DNA of 64,000 nucleotides from Pseudemcibacter aquimaris. Lineage in GTDB: Bacteria; Pseudomonadota; Alphaproteobacteria; Sphingomonadales; Emcibacteraceae. Of the stretch, positions 34,407-44,826 are shown in pieces. Numbering within the stretch: the stretch's first letter is position 1; every line of letters starts with the position of its first letter. Under the pieces are notes generated by a model. It made no database searches. It was given only the letters and a program-made list of their open reading frames with translations, and was not told the origin of the DNA. Position numbers and translations under genes: made by a program. The stretch spans positions 2,703,501 to 2,767,500 of the forward strand of contig NZ_CP079800.1 of NCBI RefSeq assembly GCF_028869115.1, in the 5' to 3' direction.

Positions 34407-35375
34407 ATGAAAGATCCATATAAAGTACTCGGCGTCGATAAAAATACGAGCCAGGCCGATTTAAAAAAGAAATATCGTAAGCTGGCGATGAAACTTCACC
34501 CGGATCAAAACCCCGGTGATGAAAAGGTTGCTGAACAATTTAAAGAGGTTTCAGCGGCATACGCCCTTTTAAGTGACGAAAAAATGAAAGCCCGTTACGA
34601 CCGCGGCGAGATTAACCCGGACGGCAGCGAAAAAGGATTTCATAGATATCGCCAAAATGCCGGCGGCAATCCATATGGCGGCGGTTTTGGTGGCGGCCGT
34701 GGTGGCGGTAACCCATTTGGTGCCGGGTTCGACGCAGAAGATTTATTTTCAAGTATTTTTGGTGGCATGGGTGGTGGCGCTGGCGCTAGAACCGCAGGCG
34801 GCAGAGCGCGTGCGCAGTCTCCAAGAAAACGCGGTAAGGATAAAACCTACACAATCAATATTGATTTTCTTGATGCCGTTCTTGGCAGCAAAAAACAAAT
34901 CACCTTGGAAAATGGCAAGACCCTGAACATTAAGACACCCGTCAATGTGAAGGAAGGCCAGCAAATAAGGCTTAAAGGCCAGGGCTTACCCGGAACCGGT
35001 GGTGGTTCAAGCGGTGACGCTTTAATCGAAGTTAATATCAAAAAGCATCCCTATTTCACTAGAAACGGCAATGACATTCTGATTGATTTACCCATAACAC
35101 TCGAAGAAGCGGTGATGGGGGCAAAAGTAACCGTACCCGCCTTAACAGGGAAAATCGCCCTTAAAGTTCCGAAACATTCCAGTTCCGGAAAGATAATGCG
35201 CCTAAAAGAAAAGGGTGCAATGGACCCAAAAACCAAAAAAAGAGGCGATTTATTGGTCAAACTGCAAATCATGTTACTAGGCGATAATTTGGCCGGGCTT
35301 GAAAATACTGTTAAAAAATGGTCATCTAAAGATAAAGAAGCAGAAATAAACAAGATTCGCGGTCATTTGGATTAA
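34407..35375 (+). CDS. DnaJ-domain co-chaperone, CbpA-like
   Basis: A J domain at residues 1-65 contains the HPD tripeptide at 31-33 needed to stimulate DnaK. A Gly/Phe-rich stretch follows (about 80-130, GGFGGGRGGGNPFG and GGMGGGAGA). Then come two DnaJ C-terminal substrate-binding domains (YTINIDFLDAVLG, LEEAVMGAKVTVPALTG). The four-Cys zinc finger of true DnaJ is absent, which places it with the CbpA/class B group. It is 322 residues long. The next gene, yihY-like, starts on the base after its stop. Confidence 0.93.
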   Translation: MKDPYKVLGVDKNTSQADLKKKYRKLAMKLHPDQNPGDEKVAEQFKEVSAAYALLSDEKMKARYDRGEINPDGSEKGFHRYRQNAGGNPYGGGFGGGRGGGNPFGAGFDAEDLFSSIFGGMGGGAGARTAGGRARAQSPRKRGKDKTYTINIDFLDAVLGSKKQITLENGKTLNIKTPVNVKEGQQIRLKGQGLPGTGGGSSGDALIEVNIKKHPYFTRNGNDILIDLPITLEEAVMGAKVTVPALTGKIALKVPKHSSSGKIMRLKEKGAMDPKTKKRGDLLVKLQIMLLGDNLAGLENTVKKWSSKDKEAEINKIRGHLD

Positions 35376-36239
35376 ATGGAAAAACCCATCAGTTTCATAA
35401 AATTTTTATTTAAAGCCATTGCTAACTTTAATAAGCATGATGGCATGGTAATGGCCGGACATCTTGCCTTTCTTGGCATGCTCGCACTATTTCCATTTAT
35501 CATTTTCTTGGTATCCCTCGCTGGCACATTTGGCCAATCCGCTGCGGGTACCGAGGCACTTGATGCATTATTTAACAATATGCCGCAAGATGTTGTGGTG
35601 GTTCTAAGGGGTCCCATTGAAACAATGGTATCCACATCCGGCAAGGGCATTATGACATTCAGTATCATCGGTGCGCTTTGGGTTTCATCATCCGCTATTG
35701 ATGCGGCACGTCTTGCGAATGTTCGTGCCTATTCCACGGTGACAAGGCGCCCATACATCAGACGCCGTGCTGAAAATCTACTGCTTGTCATACTTTCCGC
35801 CAGCAGCATCATCCTTGGTATGACGGCCCTCGTCTTCGGACCTGTCATATGGAAAACCATAATAAGCTTTATTCCCATTGATACAGATTGGAATTTATTA
35901 TGGAACCTAATCCGGTTATCAACCAGTTTCGGGCTTATATTTGGCGCACTTTGTCTCGCCTATTTCGTGCTTAGACCAAGGAAATTGACCATCGCCGGGC
36001 CTGTAGCACCGGGTGCACTAGCCGCAATCGTTTTATGGATGATCGTTGGTAACGGATTTTCCATGTATTTGAAATATTTCGGCAACTATGATGTGACCTA
36101 CGGAAGCCTCGCCGGTGCTATGATCGCACTGGTATTTTTCTATTTTTTAAGTGTCGGATTTATCCTTGGCGCGGAAATTAATGCGGCGCTCTATCATCAT
36201 AGACTAGAGAAATTAGAAAAAAACGAGCCAAGCGATTGA
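35376..36239 (+). CDS. YihY/BrkB-family inner-membrane protein
   Basis: The 287-residue protein has six membrane helices and the YihY/UPF0761 pattern: HDGMVMAGHLAFLGMLALFPF near the start, an amphipathic ALWVSSSAIDAARLANVRAY stretch, and YGSLAGAMIALVFFYFLSVGF near the end followed by GAEINAAL. The family was once mis-described as ribonuclease BN and has no assigned biochemical activity. The start codon follows the DnaJ-like stop directly, implying coupled translation. No specific role can be derived. Confidence 0.93.
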   Translation: MEKPISFIKFLFKAIANFNKHDGMVMAGHLAFLGMLALFPFIIFLVSLAGTFGQSAAGTEALDALFNNMPQDVVVVLRGPIETMVSTSGKGIMTFSIIGALWVSSSAIDAARLANVRAYSTVTRRPYIRRRAENLLLVILSASSIILGMTALVFGPVIWKTIISFIPIDTDWNLLWNLIRLSTSFGLIFGALCLAYFVLRPRKLTIAGPVAPGALAAIVLWMIVGNGFSMYLKYFGNYDVTYGSLAGAMIALVFFYFLSVGFILGAEINAALYHHRLEKLEKNEPSD

Positions 36240-36333
36240 AATTTAGGCAAATTTGTGTAGGATATTTTAGAATTGATATACACACGATTATCATTTAAAT
36301 ACATTTGGGAAAATACCCAGAGGAACAGTAAAA

Positions 36334-37152
36334 ATGGCTGAAAAAAAAGGACTTCTGTCAAGCAAACGCGGCATCATTATGGGCGCTGCCAATAATCGCT
36401 CAATTGCGTGGGGCATTGCGAAAAAAGCGGCCGACGAAGGGGCAGAACTTGCTTTCACTTATCAAGGCGAAGCTCTTGAAAAACGCGTACGCCCGCTTGC
36501 GGAAAGTGTTGGTTCATCACTTGTACTTCCATGTGATGTGACGGATAACGCATCTATTGATGCCGTATTCGCAGAACTTGAGAAAAAATGGGGCAAGTTG
36601 GATTTCCTTGTGCACGCAATTGCATATGCCGATAAAGAAGAACTTGATGGCCGTTATGTTGATACATCGCTCGATAATTTCTTAAAAAGCATGCATATTT
36701 CCTGTTATTCATTTACAGCCGTTGCACAGCGTGCTGAAAAATTAATGACCGATGGCGGCAGCATGATTACGCTAAGCTATTACGGCGCAGAAAAAGTGAT
36801 CCCGCATTATAACGTTATGGGTGTTGCAAAAGCAGCACTTGAAGCAAGTGTAAAATATCTTGCTCGTGATCTTGGTCCAAAAAACATTCGTGTGAACAGT
36901 ATTTCAGCAGGTCCGATCAAAACGTTGGCAGCCAGCGGCATTGGTGATTTCCGTTATATCCTGAAATGGAACGAATTAAATTCACCAATGGGGCGCAACG
37001 TAAGCATCGACGAAGTGGGTAATGCAGGCGCATATTTCCTTAGTGATCTTTCGTCTGGTGTCACCGGTGAAAATCATCATGTTGATGGTGGTTACCATGT
37101 GATGGGAATGAAGCGCGAAGATGCCCCAGACCTGACCTTAAACAAGGACTAA
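36334..37152 (+). CDS. fabI: Enoyl-[acyl-carrier-protein] reductase (NADH)
   Basis: FabI reduces the trans-2-enoyl-ACP in each cycle of fatty-acid elongation. The 272-residue SDR protein shows the modified nucleotide motif [13 protein letters not shown] at 17-29, [12 protein letters not shown], and the catalytic Tyr159-x6-Lys166 with Met162 in [19 protein letters not shown]. The end contains [18 protein letters not shown]. These residues are those of the triclosan-sensitive FabI type. GAGGAAC lies before the start. It is followed after four bases by aroC, a pairing seen in many Alphaproteobacteria. Confidence 0.97.
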   Translation: MAEKKGLLSSKRGIIMGAANNRSIAWGIAKKAADEGAELAFTYQGEALEKRVRPLAESVGSSLVLPCDVTDNASIDAVFAELEKKWGKLDFLVHAIAYADKEELDGRYVDTSLDNFLKSMHISCYSFTAVAQRAEKLMTDGGSMITLSYYGAEKVIPHYNVMGVAKAALEASVKYLARDLGPKNIRVNSISAGPIKTLAASGIGDFRYILKWNELNSPMGRNVSIDEVGNAGAYFLSDLSSGVTGENHHVDGGYHVMGMKREDAPDLTLNKD

Positions 37153-37156
37153 AATT

Positions 37157-38227
37157 ATGTCAGATAATTCTTACGGCAAGCTTTTCCGGGTTACCACCTG
37201 GGGGGAATCGCACGGCCCAGCCATTGGTTGTGTCGTTGATGGCGTACCACCACGCATTCCGGTCACCGAAGCCGATCTACAAGTTTATCTGGATCAACGT
37301 AAGCCGGGTCAAAACCGATTTACAACACAGCGCCAAGAACCAGATCAGGTTAAAATCATGTCCGGCGTATTTGAAGGAATGACCACCGGTACATCCATCA
37401 GTTTGGTTATTGAAAATAAAGATCAGCGTTCAAAAGATTACGGCGACATCAAGGATAAATTCCGTCCGGGTCACGCGGATTATACCTATAACGCGAAATA
37501 TGGTATCCGCGATTACCGTGGTGGCGGCAGATCATCCGCACGTGAAACGGCCATGCGTGTTGCGGCTGGTGGCATTGCGCGTAAAGTTCTGGGTGATGAT
37601 ATTAAAATCACCGGTGCTCTTGTTCAAATCGGCGACAAAAAAATCAACCCTGACAATTGGGATGATAAGGAAATTAGCAACAACCCTTTTTGGTGCCCGG
37701 ATGCCGACATGGTTCCAGAATGGGAAAAATATCTGGATAGCATTCGTAAGGCCGGCAGTTCAATCGGTGCTGTGATCGAGGTTCGCGCTAGTGGTGTTCC
37801 TGCTGGTCTTGGCGCACCGATTTATAACAAACTTGATACCGACCTTGCCGCTGCAATGATGAGCATCAACGCGGTTAAGGGCGTTGAAATTGGTGCAGGG
37901 TTTGGCAGTGCTGCCTTAACAGGTGAAGAAAACGCAGATGAAATCCGCATCAAAGATGGAAACCCTGAATTCACAAGCAATAATGCCGGCGGTATTTTGG
38001 GGGGAATATCATCGGGGCAAGAAATTGTTGTGCGTTTTGCCGTGAAGCCGACGTCATCGATCCTGACGCCACGTGATACAATTGACAAACACGGCAATGA
38101 AACGGAAATTCTTACCAAAGGTCGCCATGACCCATGTGTTGGCATTCGCGCAGTACCAATTGGCGAGGCGATGATGGCATGTGTACTTGCCGATCATATT
38201 ATGCTTCACCGGGCGCAATGCGGATAA
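37157..38227 (+). CDS. aroC: Chorismate synthase
   Basis: AroC removes phosphate from EPSP to form chorismate, the branch point for aromatic amino acids, folate and quinones, using reduced FMN. The 356 residues include the three family signatures: [17 protein letters not shown] at the start, [16 protein letters not shown] in the middle and a region ending [17 protein letters not shown]. The length fits the bacterial enzyme. It is in line with fabI (4-base gap) and the dioxygenase downstream (6-base gap), so the three are probably co-transcribed. Confidence 0.97.
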   Translation: MSDNSYGKLFRVTTWGESHGPAIGCVVDGVPPRIPVTEADLQVYLDQRKPGQNRFTTQRQEPDQVKIMSGVFEGMTTGTSISLVIENKDQRSKDYGDIKDKFRPGHADYTYNAKYGIRDYRGGGRSSARETAMRVAAGGIARKVLGDDIKITGALVQIGDKKINPDNWDDKEISNNPFWCPDADMVPEWEKYLDSIRKAGSSIGAVIEVRASGVPAGLGAPIYNKLDTDLAAAMMSINAVKGVEIGAGFGSAALTGEENADEIRIKDGNPEFTSNNAGGILGGISSGQEIVVRFAVKPTSSILTPRDTIDKHGNETEILTKGRHDPCVGIRAVPIGEAMMACVLADHIMLHRAQCG

Positions 38228-38233
38228 TAAGAC

Positions 38234-39283
38234 ATGTCAAACCATCCACCAGAAAGAATTGAACGACCTTCTGCGTGGATTGGCAAAAACATGGCCGCAA
38301 ATCCTGATAAATGGCTTACTTATTTAGACCCTGAAGAAATTCAGGAACTTGAACATGCCGCGGATCATTTTCTTGAAACATCAAAAAACATTGGTGAAAT
38401 CACAATTAACGATTTTCCATTGCCATTACTTTCTGGGCGACTGGCCAGCTTAAAAGAAACATTGATTAATGGTATCGGTTTCGAAGTCATCCGCGGGTTA
38501 CCCATCAACGAATATTCGAAAGAAAAAGCAGCCTGTATCTTCTGTGGTATCGGCGCACATTTAGGGTCCGCAAGATCACAGAATGCCGCCGGACATATCC
38601 TTGGCCACGTTAGAAATGTTGGGGCGGATGCAAATGATCCAAACACGCGTATTTATCAAACGTCAGAACGACAAACATTCCATACGGACTCAGCCGATGT
38701 TGTCGGATTAATGTGCCTTAAAACCGCGAAAGAAGGCGGCGGATCATTACTGGTCAGCACCGAAACGATTTATAATAAAATGATGCGCGTTAACCCGGAA
38801 CTAACGGCATTACTTTTTGACAATATTGCAACGGACAGGCGCGGCGAAGTACCAGATGGCCAAAAACCCTATTTCGAAATTCCGGTACTGAACTGGCATG
38901 ACGAAAAACTTACCGGGATGTATCAGCGCCAATATATCGAAAGTGCGCAGCGTTTTCCAGATGCACCGCGTTTAACCAATAAACATATCCAAGCACTTGA
39001 TCTTTTTGATAGTCTTGCCAACGACCCTGATCTTCATTTTAGAATGGAGTTAAAAGAAGGTGATCTACAATTTGTCTATAACCATTCACAGCTTCATGAC
39101 CGTGAAGGCTTTACCGATCACCCTGAACCAGAAAACAGACGCCACCTTTATAGGCTATGGCTGTCATTAGATGGCGACCGTGAATTACCGGAATGTTTTA
39201 AAGAACGTTACGGCAGCATTGAAATAGGTAACCGAGGCGGCATCATTACCCCCGAAACAAAACTTACTTTTGAAATTGATTAG
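38234..39283 (+). CDS. TauD/TfdA-family Fe(II)/2-oxoglutarate dioxygenase
   Basis: The 349-residue protein has the double-stranded beta-helix iron site: His150-x-Asp152 in TFHTDSADVVGL, a distal His (probably His288 in NHSQLHDREGF) and an Arg-rich 2-oxoglutarate motif RRHLYRLWLS at about 302-311. Family members hydroxylate small acids such as taurine or carnitine precursors, and this substrate is unknown. It starts six bases after aroC, so it shares that transcript although no link to chorismate is evident. The 3' end overlaps the convergent orphan gene by four bases. Confidence 0.9.
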   Translation: MSNHPPERIERPSAWIGKNMAANPDKWLTYLDPEEIQELEHAADHFLETSKNIGEITINDFPLPLLSGRLASLKETLINGIGFEVIRGLPINEYSKEKAACIFCGIGAHLGSARSQNAAGHILGHVRNVGADANDPNTRIYQTSERQTFHTDSADVVGLMCLKTAKEGGGSLLVSTETIYNKMMRVNPELTALLFDNIATDRRGEVPDGQKPYFEIPVLNWHDEKLTGMYQRQYIESAQRFPDAPRLTNKHIQALDLFDSLANDPDLHFRMELKEGDLQFVYNHSQLHDREGFTDHPEPENRRHLYRLWLSLDGDRELPECFKERYGSIEIGNRGGIITPETKLTFEID

Positions 39284-39744
39284 TCTTTAAGATTATCCAC
39301 AAATCCAAGAATGGATTGAATACGGATGATGTCGTTAAGGTCATCATGTGATGCTCCTTGAAGAACAGCCTCTTCCTGACGGTCATTCCAGTGATCAAGG
39401 AAATTCATTTTTTCTTGGTTATCAGGATTTTTGGCAAAACTTAATGATACGTGGTCTTCAAATGTAATGACTTCGGCTTTAAATAATGTGGCGCTCATTT
39501 TCGCTACTTCGTCGGCTGTTGCATTTTTCAAATCAATTGTGCCAGCCACTTCTTGCCAGACGGGTGATACATCAATTGATACGGCTTCGGTTTTTTTTGG
39601 TGTTTCAGAAAGCGTTTCTTTTACAACCTTGTAAGCGCGTGCATTATCAGACGAAACAGGCATTTTATCGCCAATTTCATTTTGGTTACTATTATTACGT
39701 ACCAATTCGTTAATGCTCATATTATATGCTCTTACACCATTCAT
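39280..39744 (-). CDS. Hypothetical protein under a sigma-54-type promoter
   Basis: I do not recognise this protein of about 154 residues. It has no signal peptide or membrane helix. The N-terminus is Asn-rich and likely disordered, while the C-terminal 100 residues (VWQEVAGTIDLKNATADEVAKM to IIRIQSILGFVDNLKD) look like a compact helical domain. The ATG at 39744 was chosen because AAGGA lies upstream and the promoter element fits; an earlier ATG at 39780 would sit at the transcription start. The sigma-54 and CtrA-like sites suggest a motility or cell-cycle gene, possibly flagellum-associated. This is inference from the promoter only. Confidence 0.7.
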   Translation of the reverse strand: MNGVRAYNMSINELVRNNSNQNEIGDKMPVSSDNARAYKVVKETLSETPKKTEAVSIDVSPVWQEVAGTIDLKNATADEVAKMSATLFKAEVITFEDHVSLSFAKNPDNQEKMNFLDHWNDRQEEAVLQGASHDDLNDIIRIQSILGFVDNLKD

Positions 39745-39780
39745 TATTCTGTCCTTGCTGTTTATCTTGCCCAAAAACAT

Positions 39781-39797
39781 TGCAAGGACTATGCCAA
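39781..39797 (-). promoter_or_regulatory. Sigma-54 (-24/-12) promoter
   Basis: On the minus strand the sequence reads TTGGCATAGTCCTTGCA, with GG and GC spaced by exactly ten bases as RpoN requires. Transcription would begin near 39770, giving a short leader to the ATG at 39744. Only the -23/-22 region (AT for AC) departs from the consensus. An activator protein would be needed. Confidence 0.65.
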
Positions 39798-39866
39798 TTC
39801 CGCATTTTTGCGAAACACACCTATTTTCTAGCGAAATTTCACTAACATATTGTTAAAAAAGGTGTT

Positions 39867-39882
39867 TTAATAAAATTTTAAC
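39867..39882. promoter_or_regulatory. CtrA-like box (TTAA-N7-TTAAC)
   Basis: TTAA at 39867-39870 and TTAAC at 39878-39882 are separated by seven bases, the full CtrA consensus, with TTAACCAT also matching the half-site. It is 70-85 bases upstream of the sigma-54 element on the minus strand. The surrounding DNA is A+T-rich, so chance occurrence is possible. Apart from these sites, the gap 39798-39983 shows no gene. Confidence 0.4.
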
Positions 39883-39983
39883 CATAATTTACGGCAATTT
39901 TTGCTCTAAACATGTTAAAAACTGCCGAGTTCATGATTTTCAATTTAATAAAAAATTATGGCGAAAAAATGCGCGTGAATCTT

Positions 39984-41240
39984 TTAGCGTGTAAAGACAG
40001 AAACAATTTCAAGGTGTGGTGCATATAAAAACTGATCAACGGGCGTTACCGCACCCATTTCAAAACCAGCATCAATTAAACTTTGCACATCCCTTGAAAA
40101 AGTAATCGGATTGCATGAAATCATCACCAGCTTTTGAATATCTGATTTAATGATTTCTTCCATTTGATGTTTTGCGCCCGCGCGTGGCGGGTCAATAATC
40201 GCCGCATCAAATTCATTAAGTTCATGTGGCAATAATGGCCGCTTAAAAAGATCACGAAGTTCCGTTGTAACCTTTTTAATGCCCGTCATTTGATTTGCAC
40301 TTAATTTTAATGCGGTTAGCATTTCTTCGTTATTTTCCACCGCATGAACATTGGAACTATTGGCAGCCGCAATTGAAAATGTGCCGCACCCAGAAAATAA
40401 ATCAACCACCTTTGACGCATCACCAATGCCATCAAGCATTGCATTAATAAGTGCATCTTGCCCTTGTTGGGTTGCCTGTAAAAATGAACCGGATGGGAAA
40501 TATACTTTATTCCCTTCGAATGTCACATATGGCTTTTTACGTTCCGCGAGCAATTCATATTGCCCTTTTTTAAGTTTTGTATCAAACCAGCTAATACGGG
40601 CAAGGTCATGCTTTTCCGCGAATTCCGCAAGATCCATTCTTAAATTCAGGCTCGGGTCACCCTTGCCCTTTAACATCATATCAATGCCATTTTCAGCAAG
40701 GGTTAGAGAGACGGACATTTTTTCTTTTTTATCAAGAATGCCGGATATCAATTTTTTAATCGGCCCTATTAACGCAACCAATTCCGGTGCCAAGATCGGG
40801 CATTCAAAAACATCGATCAGATTATGACTACCTTTTTCTGCATAACCAAAAACAATATTTCCGTTACCACGGCCAATTGCCTGAAATGTTGTTCGTCTGC
40901 GGCTGCCCATCGGGCTCACTTTAATCGGTGCAATATCTGCATCCTTGCTGCCTTGGTGGGCAAGGGCCGTTCTGATCAACCCTTCTTTCCAGTTTTTATA
41001 ATAATCAGCATTAATGTGCTGCAATAAACAACCACCGCATTTACCGAAATGTTTGCAAATGGGTTCCGCACGTTCGGTGGATTTCTGATGGATATGACGT
41101 AATTTTCCTTTTGACCCCTGAATTTTGGCATCAATAACATCACCCGGCACTGTGTATGGAATATAAATCGTTTTACCGTCCACCTCGGCTAGGCCATCAC
41201 CACGACCACCAATTTCATTTATTGTTACTTTATGGTTCAT
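39984..41240 (-). CDS. 23S rRNA m5U methyltransferase, RumA/RlmD family
   Basis: The 418-residue protein is a class I SAM-dependent RNA methyltransferase. It has an N-terminal TRAM domain (1-55: [19 protein letters not shown]) and a [4Fe-4S] motif with Cys62, Cys68 and Cys71 (ICKHFGKCGGCLLQH) plus a later Cys in FECPIL. The SAM motif is VVDLFSGCGTFSIAAA, followed by AAIIDPPRAGA and the catalytic-Cys motif MISCNPITFSRDV. These assign it to RumA-like m5U methyltransferases acting on 23S rRNA, though the exact position methylated (1939 or 747) is not certain. It overlaps tlyA by 11 bases. Confidence 0.93.
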   Translation of the reverse strand: MNHKVTINEIGGRGDGLAEVDGKTIYIPYTVPGDVIDAKIQGSKGKLRHIHQKSTERAEPICKHFGKCGGCLLQHINADYYKNWKEGLIRTALAHQGSKDADIAPIKVSPMGSRRRTTFQAIGRGNGNIVFGYAEKGSHNLIDVFECPILAPELVALIGPIKKLISGILDKKEKMSVSLTLAENGIDMMLKGKGDPSLNLRMDLAEFAEKHDLARISWFDTKLKKGQYELLAERKKPYVTFEGNKVYFPSGSFLQATQQGQDALINAMLDGIGDASKVVDLFSGCGTFSIAAANSSNVHAVENNEEMLTALKLSANQMTGIKKVTTELRDLFKRPLLPHELNEFDAAIIDPPRAGAKHQMEEIIKSDIQKLVMISCNPITFSRDVQSLIDAGFEMGAVTPVDQFLYAPHLEIVSVFTR

Positions 41241-41973
41241 ATCTGGCCCCGATTAAAAATTCAATATTGCCTTCTGGGCCCTTGATCGGGCTTTGGGTTA
41301 AACCGATAACATTCCAGCCGTCCATGTCATCTCTAATCCAGTTTTCAATTTTGTCGCACACTTCTTTATGAAGTTCCGGTTCACGAACCACACCGCCTTT
41401 ACCGACTTTTCCTTTGCCAACTTCAAATTGCGGTTTGATAAGCGCGATTAAAACGCATCCTTCAGCCGCCAAACTCATTGGCGCAGGCAACACGGTTTGA
41501 AGACCGATAAAACTAGCATCACAGACAATCAGGTTTACTTTTTCGGGCACCTGTTCATCGCTTAAATAACGGGCATTGGTTTTTTCAAGCACGACGACAC
41601 GATCATCATTTCTGATTTTCCACGCAAGCTGCCCATGTCCAACATCAACCGCATAAACACGGTCAGCGCCATTCGTCAGGCACACATCCGTAAAGCCGCC
41701 CGTCGACGCCCCCACATCAATGACGGTCATTCCAGTTGGGTCAATTTTAAATTCATCAAGTCCCTTAACAAGTTTAAGTCCACCACGACTAACCCACGGG
41801 TGTTCTTTACCGCGGACTTCTAATGCGATGTCCTCTTTAACCTGCTGGCCTGATTTAAGGATTTTTTGCTCACCGGAAAATACATTTCCCGCCATGATAT
41901 AGGCCTGCGCCCGTGAACGGCTTTCAGCAAGACCGCGGTCAACGAGTAATTGATCTACGCGCTTTTTAGCCAT
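41230..41973 (-). CDS. tlyA: TlyA-family rRNA 2'-O-methyltransferase/hemolysin-like protein
   Basis: The 247-residue protein has an N-terminal S4 RNA-binding domain ([21 protein letters not shown]) and an FtsJ-like methyltransferase domain with the SAM motif [16 protein letters not shown], the ladder [16 protein letters not shown] and [13 protein letters not shown]. TlyA enzymes 2'-O-methylate ribosomal RNA cytidines, and the hemolysin name is historical. It overlaps dxs by eight bases and the RumA-like gene by eleven, in a gene order common in Alphaproteobacteria. Confidence 0.93.
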   Translation of the reverse strand: MAKKRVDQLLVDRGLAESRSRAQAYIMAGNVFSGEQKILKSGQQVKEDIALEVRGKEHPWVSRGGLKLVKGLDEFKIDPTGMTVIDVGASTGGFTDVCLTNGADRVYAVDVGHGQLAWKIRNDDRVVVLEKTNARYLSDEQVPEKVNLIVCDASFIGLQTVLPAPMSLAAEGCVLIALIKPQFEVGKGKVGKGGVVREPELHKEVCDKIENWIRDDMDGWNVIGLTQSPIKGPEGNIEFLIGARYEP

Positions 41974-43900
41974 TGGCCTGTGAACTGCTCAGATCATTAT
42001 GCCCAAGTGCATGAAGGGCCGTTCTGACGATATCATCTTTCACAAGGCCTGCTTCTTCATACATTATTTGCGGGCTATTTTGATCAATGAAAGTGTCAGG
42101 CAATTTCATAGTGCGAACTTTAAGCCCACCTTCCAGCAATCCTTCATTGGAAAGATAATCAAGAACATGGCTGCCGAACCCACCGATTGAGCCTTCTTCA
42201 ATGGTGATAAGAACTTCATGTTCAAGTGCCAGCTTCCTGATCATTTCAAGATCAAGCGGTTTGGCAAATCTTGCGTCTGCCACGGTGCAGCTTAGCCCTT
42301 TTGCACTAAATTCATCAGCGGCTTTCAGCGCTTCTTCAAGTCTTGTACCTAATGACAGGATTGCAATCTGCTTTCCTTCGCGAACAATGCGGCCTTTACC
42401 AATTTCAAGAACGGTTCCTTCATCCGGCAGGTCCACACCAATGCCTTCGCCGCGTGGGTATCTTACGGCTGATGGACCAGCGTCATGGGCGGCGGCGGTT
42501 GCAATCATATGCATTAAATCCGCTTCATCCGCAGCAGCCATAACAACCATATTCGGCAATGACGCCAGATAAGTAATATCAAATGATCCTGCATGTGTTG
42601 GTCCATCCGCCCCGACAAGGCCTGCGCGGTCAATGGCAAAACGAACTGGCAAGTTCTGAACTGCCACATCATGAACAACCTGATCATATGCACGTTGCAG
42701 GAATGTGGAATAAATTGTTGAAAACGGTTTATACCCTTCGCAGGCAAGACCCGCCGCGAAAGTCACCGCATGCTGTTCCGCGATCCCCACATCAAAGCAG
42801 CGATCTGGAAATTCATCACCAAATTTATCAAGCCCCGTACCAGACGGCATCGCCGCATTAATGGCAACGATTTTTTCGTCTTTTCGTGCCTCGGCAATAA
42901 GGGCCTTGGCAAAAACGCTTGTGTAACTTGGTGCTTTAGCCGGTGATTTATTTTGCGCACCTGATTTTACATCAAATGTGGATACGCCATGGTATTTATC
43001 AGCCGCGTTTTCCGCGTGTTCGTACCCTTTACCCTTTTCCGTCACAACGTGGATCAGGATCGGGCCACCACCCGCATCACGTACATTTTCAAGAACAGGC
43101 AATAAATGTTCCATATTGTGACCATCGACCGGTCCCACATAATAAAAACCTAGCTCTTCGAATAATGTGCCACCTGTTGCCATACCGCGGGCGTATTCTT
43201 CGGCCTTACGTGCTGTATTACTGATGGGGCGTGGGAATTTTTTCACGATATTTTTCGCAAAATCACGAAGATTTAAAAAAGAGCTGGATGATAATAGTCT
43301 CGCGAGATAAGCACTCATGGCACCAACTGGTGGTGCGATTGACATATCATTATCATTCAAGATAACGATCAAACGACTTTTTAATGCGCCCGCGTTATTC
43401 ATGGCTTCATATGCCATTCCCGCACTCATGGCACCGTCACCGATCACGGCAATGACATTTCGGTCTTCGGCATCATCAGCACCTTCAAGATCGCGTGCAA
43501 CAGCCATACCCAGTCCCGCCGAAATGGATGTTGAACTATGCCCCGCACCAAACGGGTCATATTCACTTTCTTTGCGTTTTGTAAATCCGGCAAGACCGCC
43601 GCCCTTACGGATCGTGTGCATTTGTTCACGGCGCCCGGTCAGGATTTTATGGGGATAACATTGATGACCAACGTCCCAGATCAATTTATCGTCTGGTGTA
43701 TTAAAAACATAATGAATGGCTGTTGTCAATTCCACAACACCAAGACCAGCACCAAGATGGCCACCGGTACGGGACACATTATCAATCATATCCGCACGTA
43801 CTTCATCGGCAAGATCCTGCAATTGATCCGCATTTAACTTTCGCACATCCGCTGGGAACTTAATCTGATCCAATAATGGTGTATCTGGTTTATCACTCAT
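41966..43900 (-). CDS. dxs: 1-deoxy-D-xylulose-5-phosphate synthase
   Basis: Dxs condenses pyruvate and glyceraldehyde 3-phosphate, the first step of the MEP route to isoprenoids, with thiamine diphosphate. The 644 residues show [15 protein letters not shown] (His48), [16 protein letters not shown], the ThDP motif [18 protein letters not shown] at 154-171, GPVDGHN, and the transketolase middle domain with [18 protein letters not shown]. The C-terminal domain is complete. Its neighbour ispA uses the products of the same pathway. The gene lies 21 bases after ispA. Confidence 0.98.
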   Translation of the reverse strand: MSDKPDTPLLDQIKFPADVRKLNADQLQDLADEVRADMIDNVSRTGGHLGAGLGVVELTTAIHYVFNTPDDKLIWDVGHQCYPHKILTGRREQMHTIRKGGGLAGFTKRKESEYDPFGAGHSSTSISAGLGMAVARDLEGADDAEDRNVIAVIGDGAMSAGMAYEAMNNAGALKSRLIVILNDNDMSIAPPVGAMSAYLARLLSSSSFLNLRDFAKNIVKKFPRPISNTARKAEEYARGMATGGTLFEELGFYYVGPVDGHNMEHLLPVLENVRDAGGGPILIHVVTEKGKGYEHAENAADKYHGVSTFDVKSGAQNKSPAKAPSYTSVFAKALIAEARKDEKIVAINAAMPSGTGLDKFGDEFPDRCFDVGIAEQHAVTFAAGLACEGYKPFSTIYSTFLQRAYDQVVHDVAVQNLPVRFAIDRAGLVGADGPTHAGSFDITYLASLPNMVVMAAADEADLMHMIATAAAHDAGPSAVRYPRGEGIGVDLPDEGTVLEIGKGRIVREGKQIAILSLGTRLEEALKAADEFSAKGLSCTVADARFAKPLDLEMIRKLALEHEVLITIEEGSIGGFGSHVLDYLSNEGLLEGGLKVRTMKLPDTFIDQNSPQIMYEEAGLVKDDIVRTALHALGHNDLSSSQANG

Positions 43901-43921
43901 AATATTATCTTTACTGCACCC

Positions 43922-44824
43922 TTAATGGGCCCTTTTTATGACGAAAGCAGCCAATGATTTTAGCACATCGGCGTTATCGTCAAACACATCCATAATCTGG
44001 ATGGCCTCATCAATTAATTCATCGGCAAGCAACCTTGCTTTATCAGCACCCAATACGGATACGAAGGTCGCCTTGCCTGCTTCCACATCTTTACCGGCCG
44101 TTTTTCCAATTTTTGTTGAGCACCCCTCAATATCCAAAAGATCATCAACAATTTGAAAAGCAAGGCCGATTTTTTCCGCGTACTGGACTAATGCGTCACG
44201 CTTTTCGCCCTCTACTTTAGCCAAAATTGCCGCAGCTTCACAGGAAAAAACAATCAATTCGCCTGTTTTCATGTGTTGCATACGGCTTATTTCATCATGT
44301 TGCAAGGATTGATTTTCCGCGATTAAATCAATCATTTGCCCGCCAACCATACCTTTTGCGCCGATGGCACGTGAAAGCGATGTTACCAGTTCACATCTAA
44401 CCGTGGGATCAGGATGTGTTTTTTCACTGGCAAGTATTTCAAAACCAAGCGTTAATAACGCATCCCCCGCCAATATGGCTGTGGCTTCATCATATTTTAT
44501 ATGTGTAGTAGGCTTACCGCGTCTTAAATCATCATCATCCATCGCCGGAAGATCATCATGAATAAGCGAATAAGTGTGAATACATTCGGTAGCAGCCGCA
44601 ACACGCATGGCACTTTCATCATCAATGGAAAATAGCTTTGCCGCCTCAACAAGCATAAACGGACGCATGCGCTTACCGCCAGCGAGCAGTGCGTAACGCA
44701 TGGCATCTATCACCCGTTCTTCCATTCCATCCGGTTTTGGAAGCAGTGACAACATTTTATCTTCGATTGTACTGGCGAAATCCTTTAACGATTTCTGTGC
44801 CAGTTCAGAATGGCATTCGGACAT
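43922..44824 (-). CDS. ispA: Polyprenyl (farnesyl/geranyl) diphosphate synthase
   Basis: The 300-residue all-helical enzyme elongates allylic diphosphates with IPP. The first Asp-rich motif is seen as SLIHDDLPAMDDDDLRRG (Asp90, Asp91, Asp96) and the second as FQIVDDLLDIEG. LLAGGKRMRPFMLVE and the chain-length region before the first motif (CIHTYSLIHDD) are typical of bacterial FPP synthases. It starts two bases after xseB and precedes dxs, so precursor synthesis and chain elongation are produced together. Confidence 0.95.
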   Translation of the reverse strand: MSECHSELAQKSLKDFASTIEDKMLSLLPKPDGMEERVIDAMRYALLAGGKRMRPFMLVEAAKLFSIDDESAMRVAAATECIHTYSLIHDDLPAMDDDDLRRGKPTTHIKYDEATAILAGDALLTLGFEILASEKTHPDPTVRCELVTSLSRAIGAKGMVGGQMIDLIAENQSLQHDEISRMQHMKTGELIVFSCEAAAILAKVEGEKRDALVQYAEKIGLAFQIVDDLLDIEGCSTKIGKTAGKDVEAGKATFVSVLGADKARLLADELIDEAIQIMDVFDDNADVLKSLAAFVIKRAH

Positions 44825-44826
44825 AT

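Noticed and set aside
40351-40827. A 158-codon plus-strand frame inside the RumA-like gene
   Set aside because: It is the antisense shadow of a strongly supported methyltransferase, with no ribosome site or family motif.
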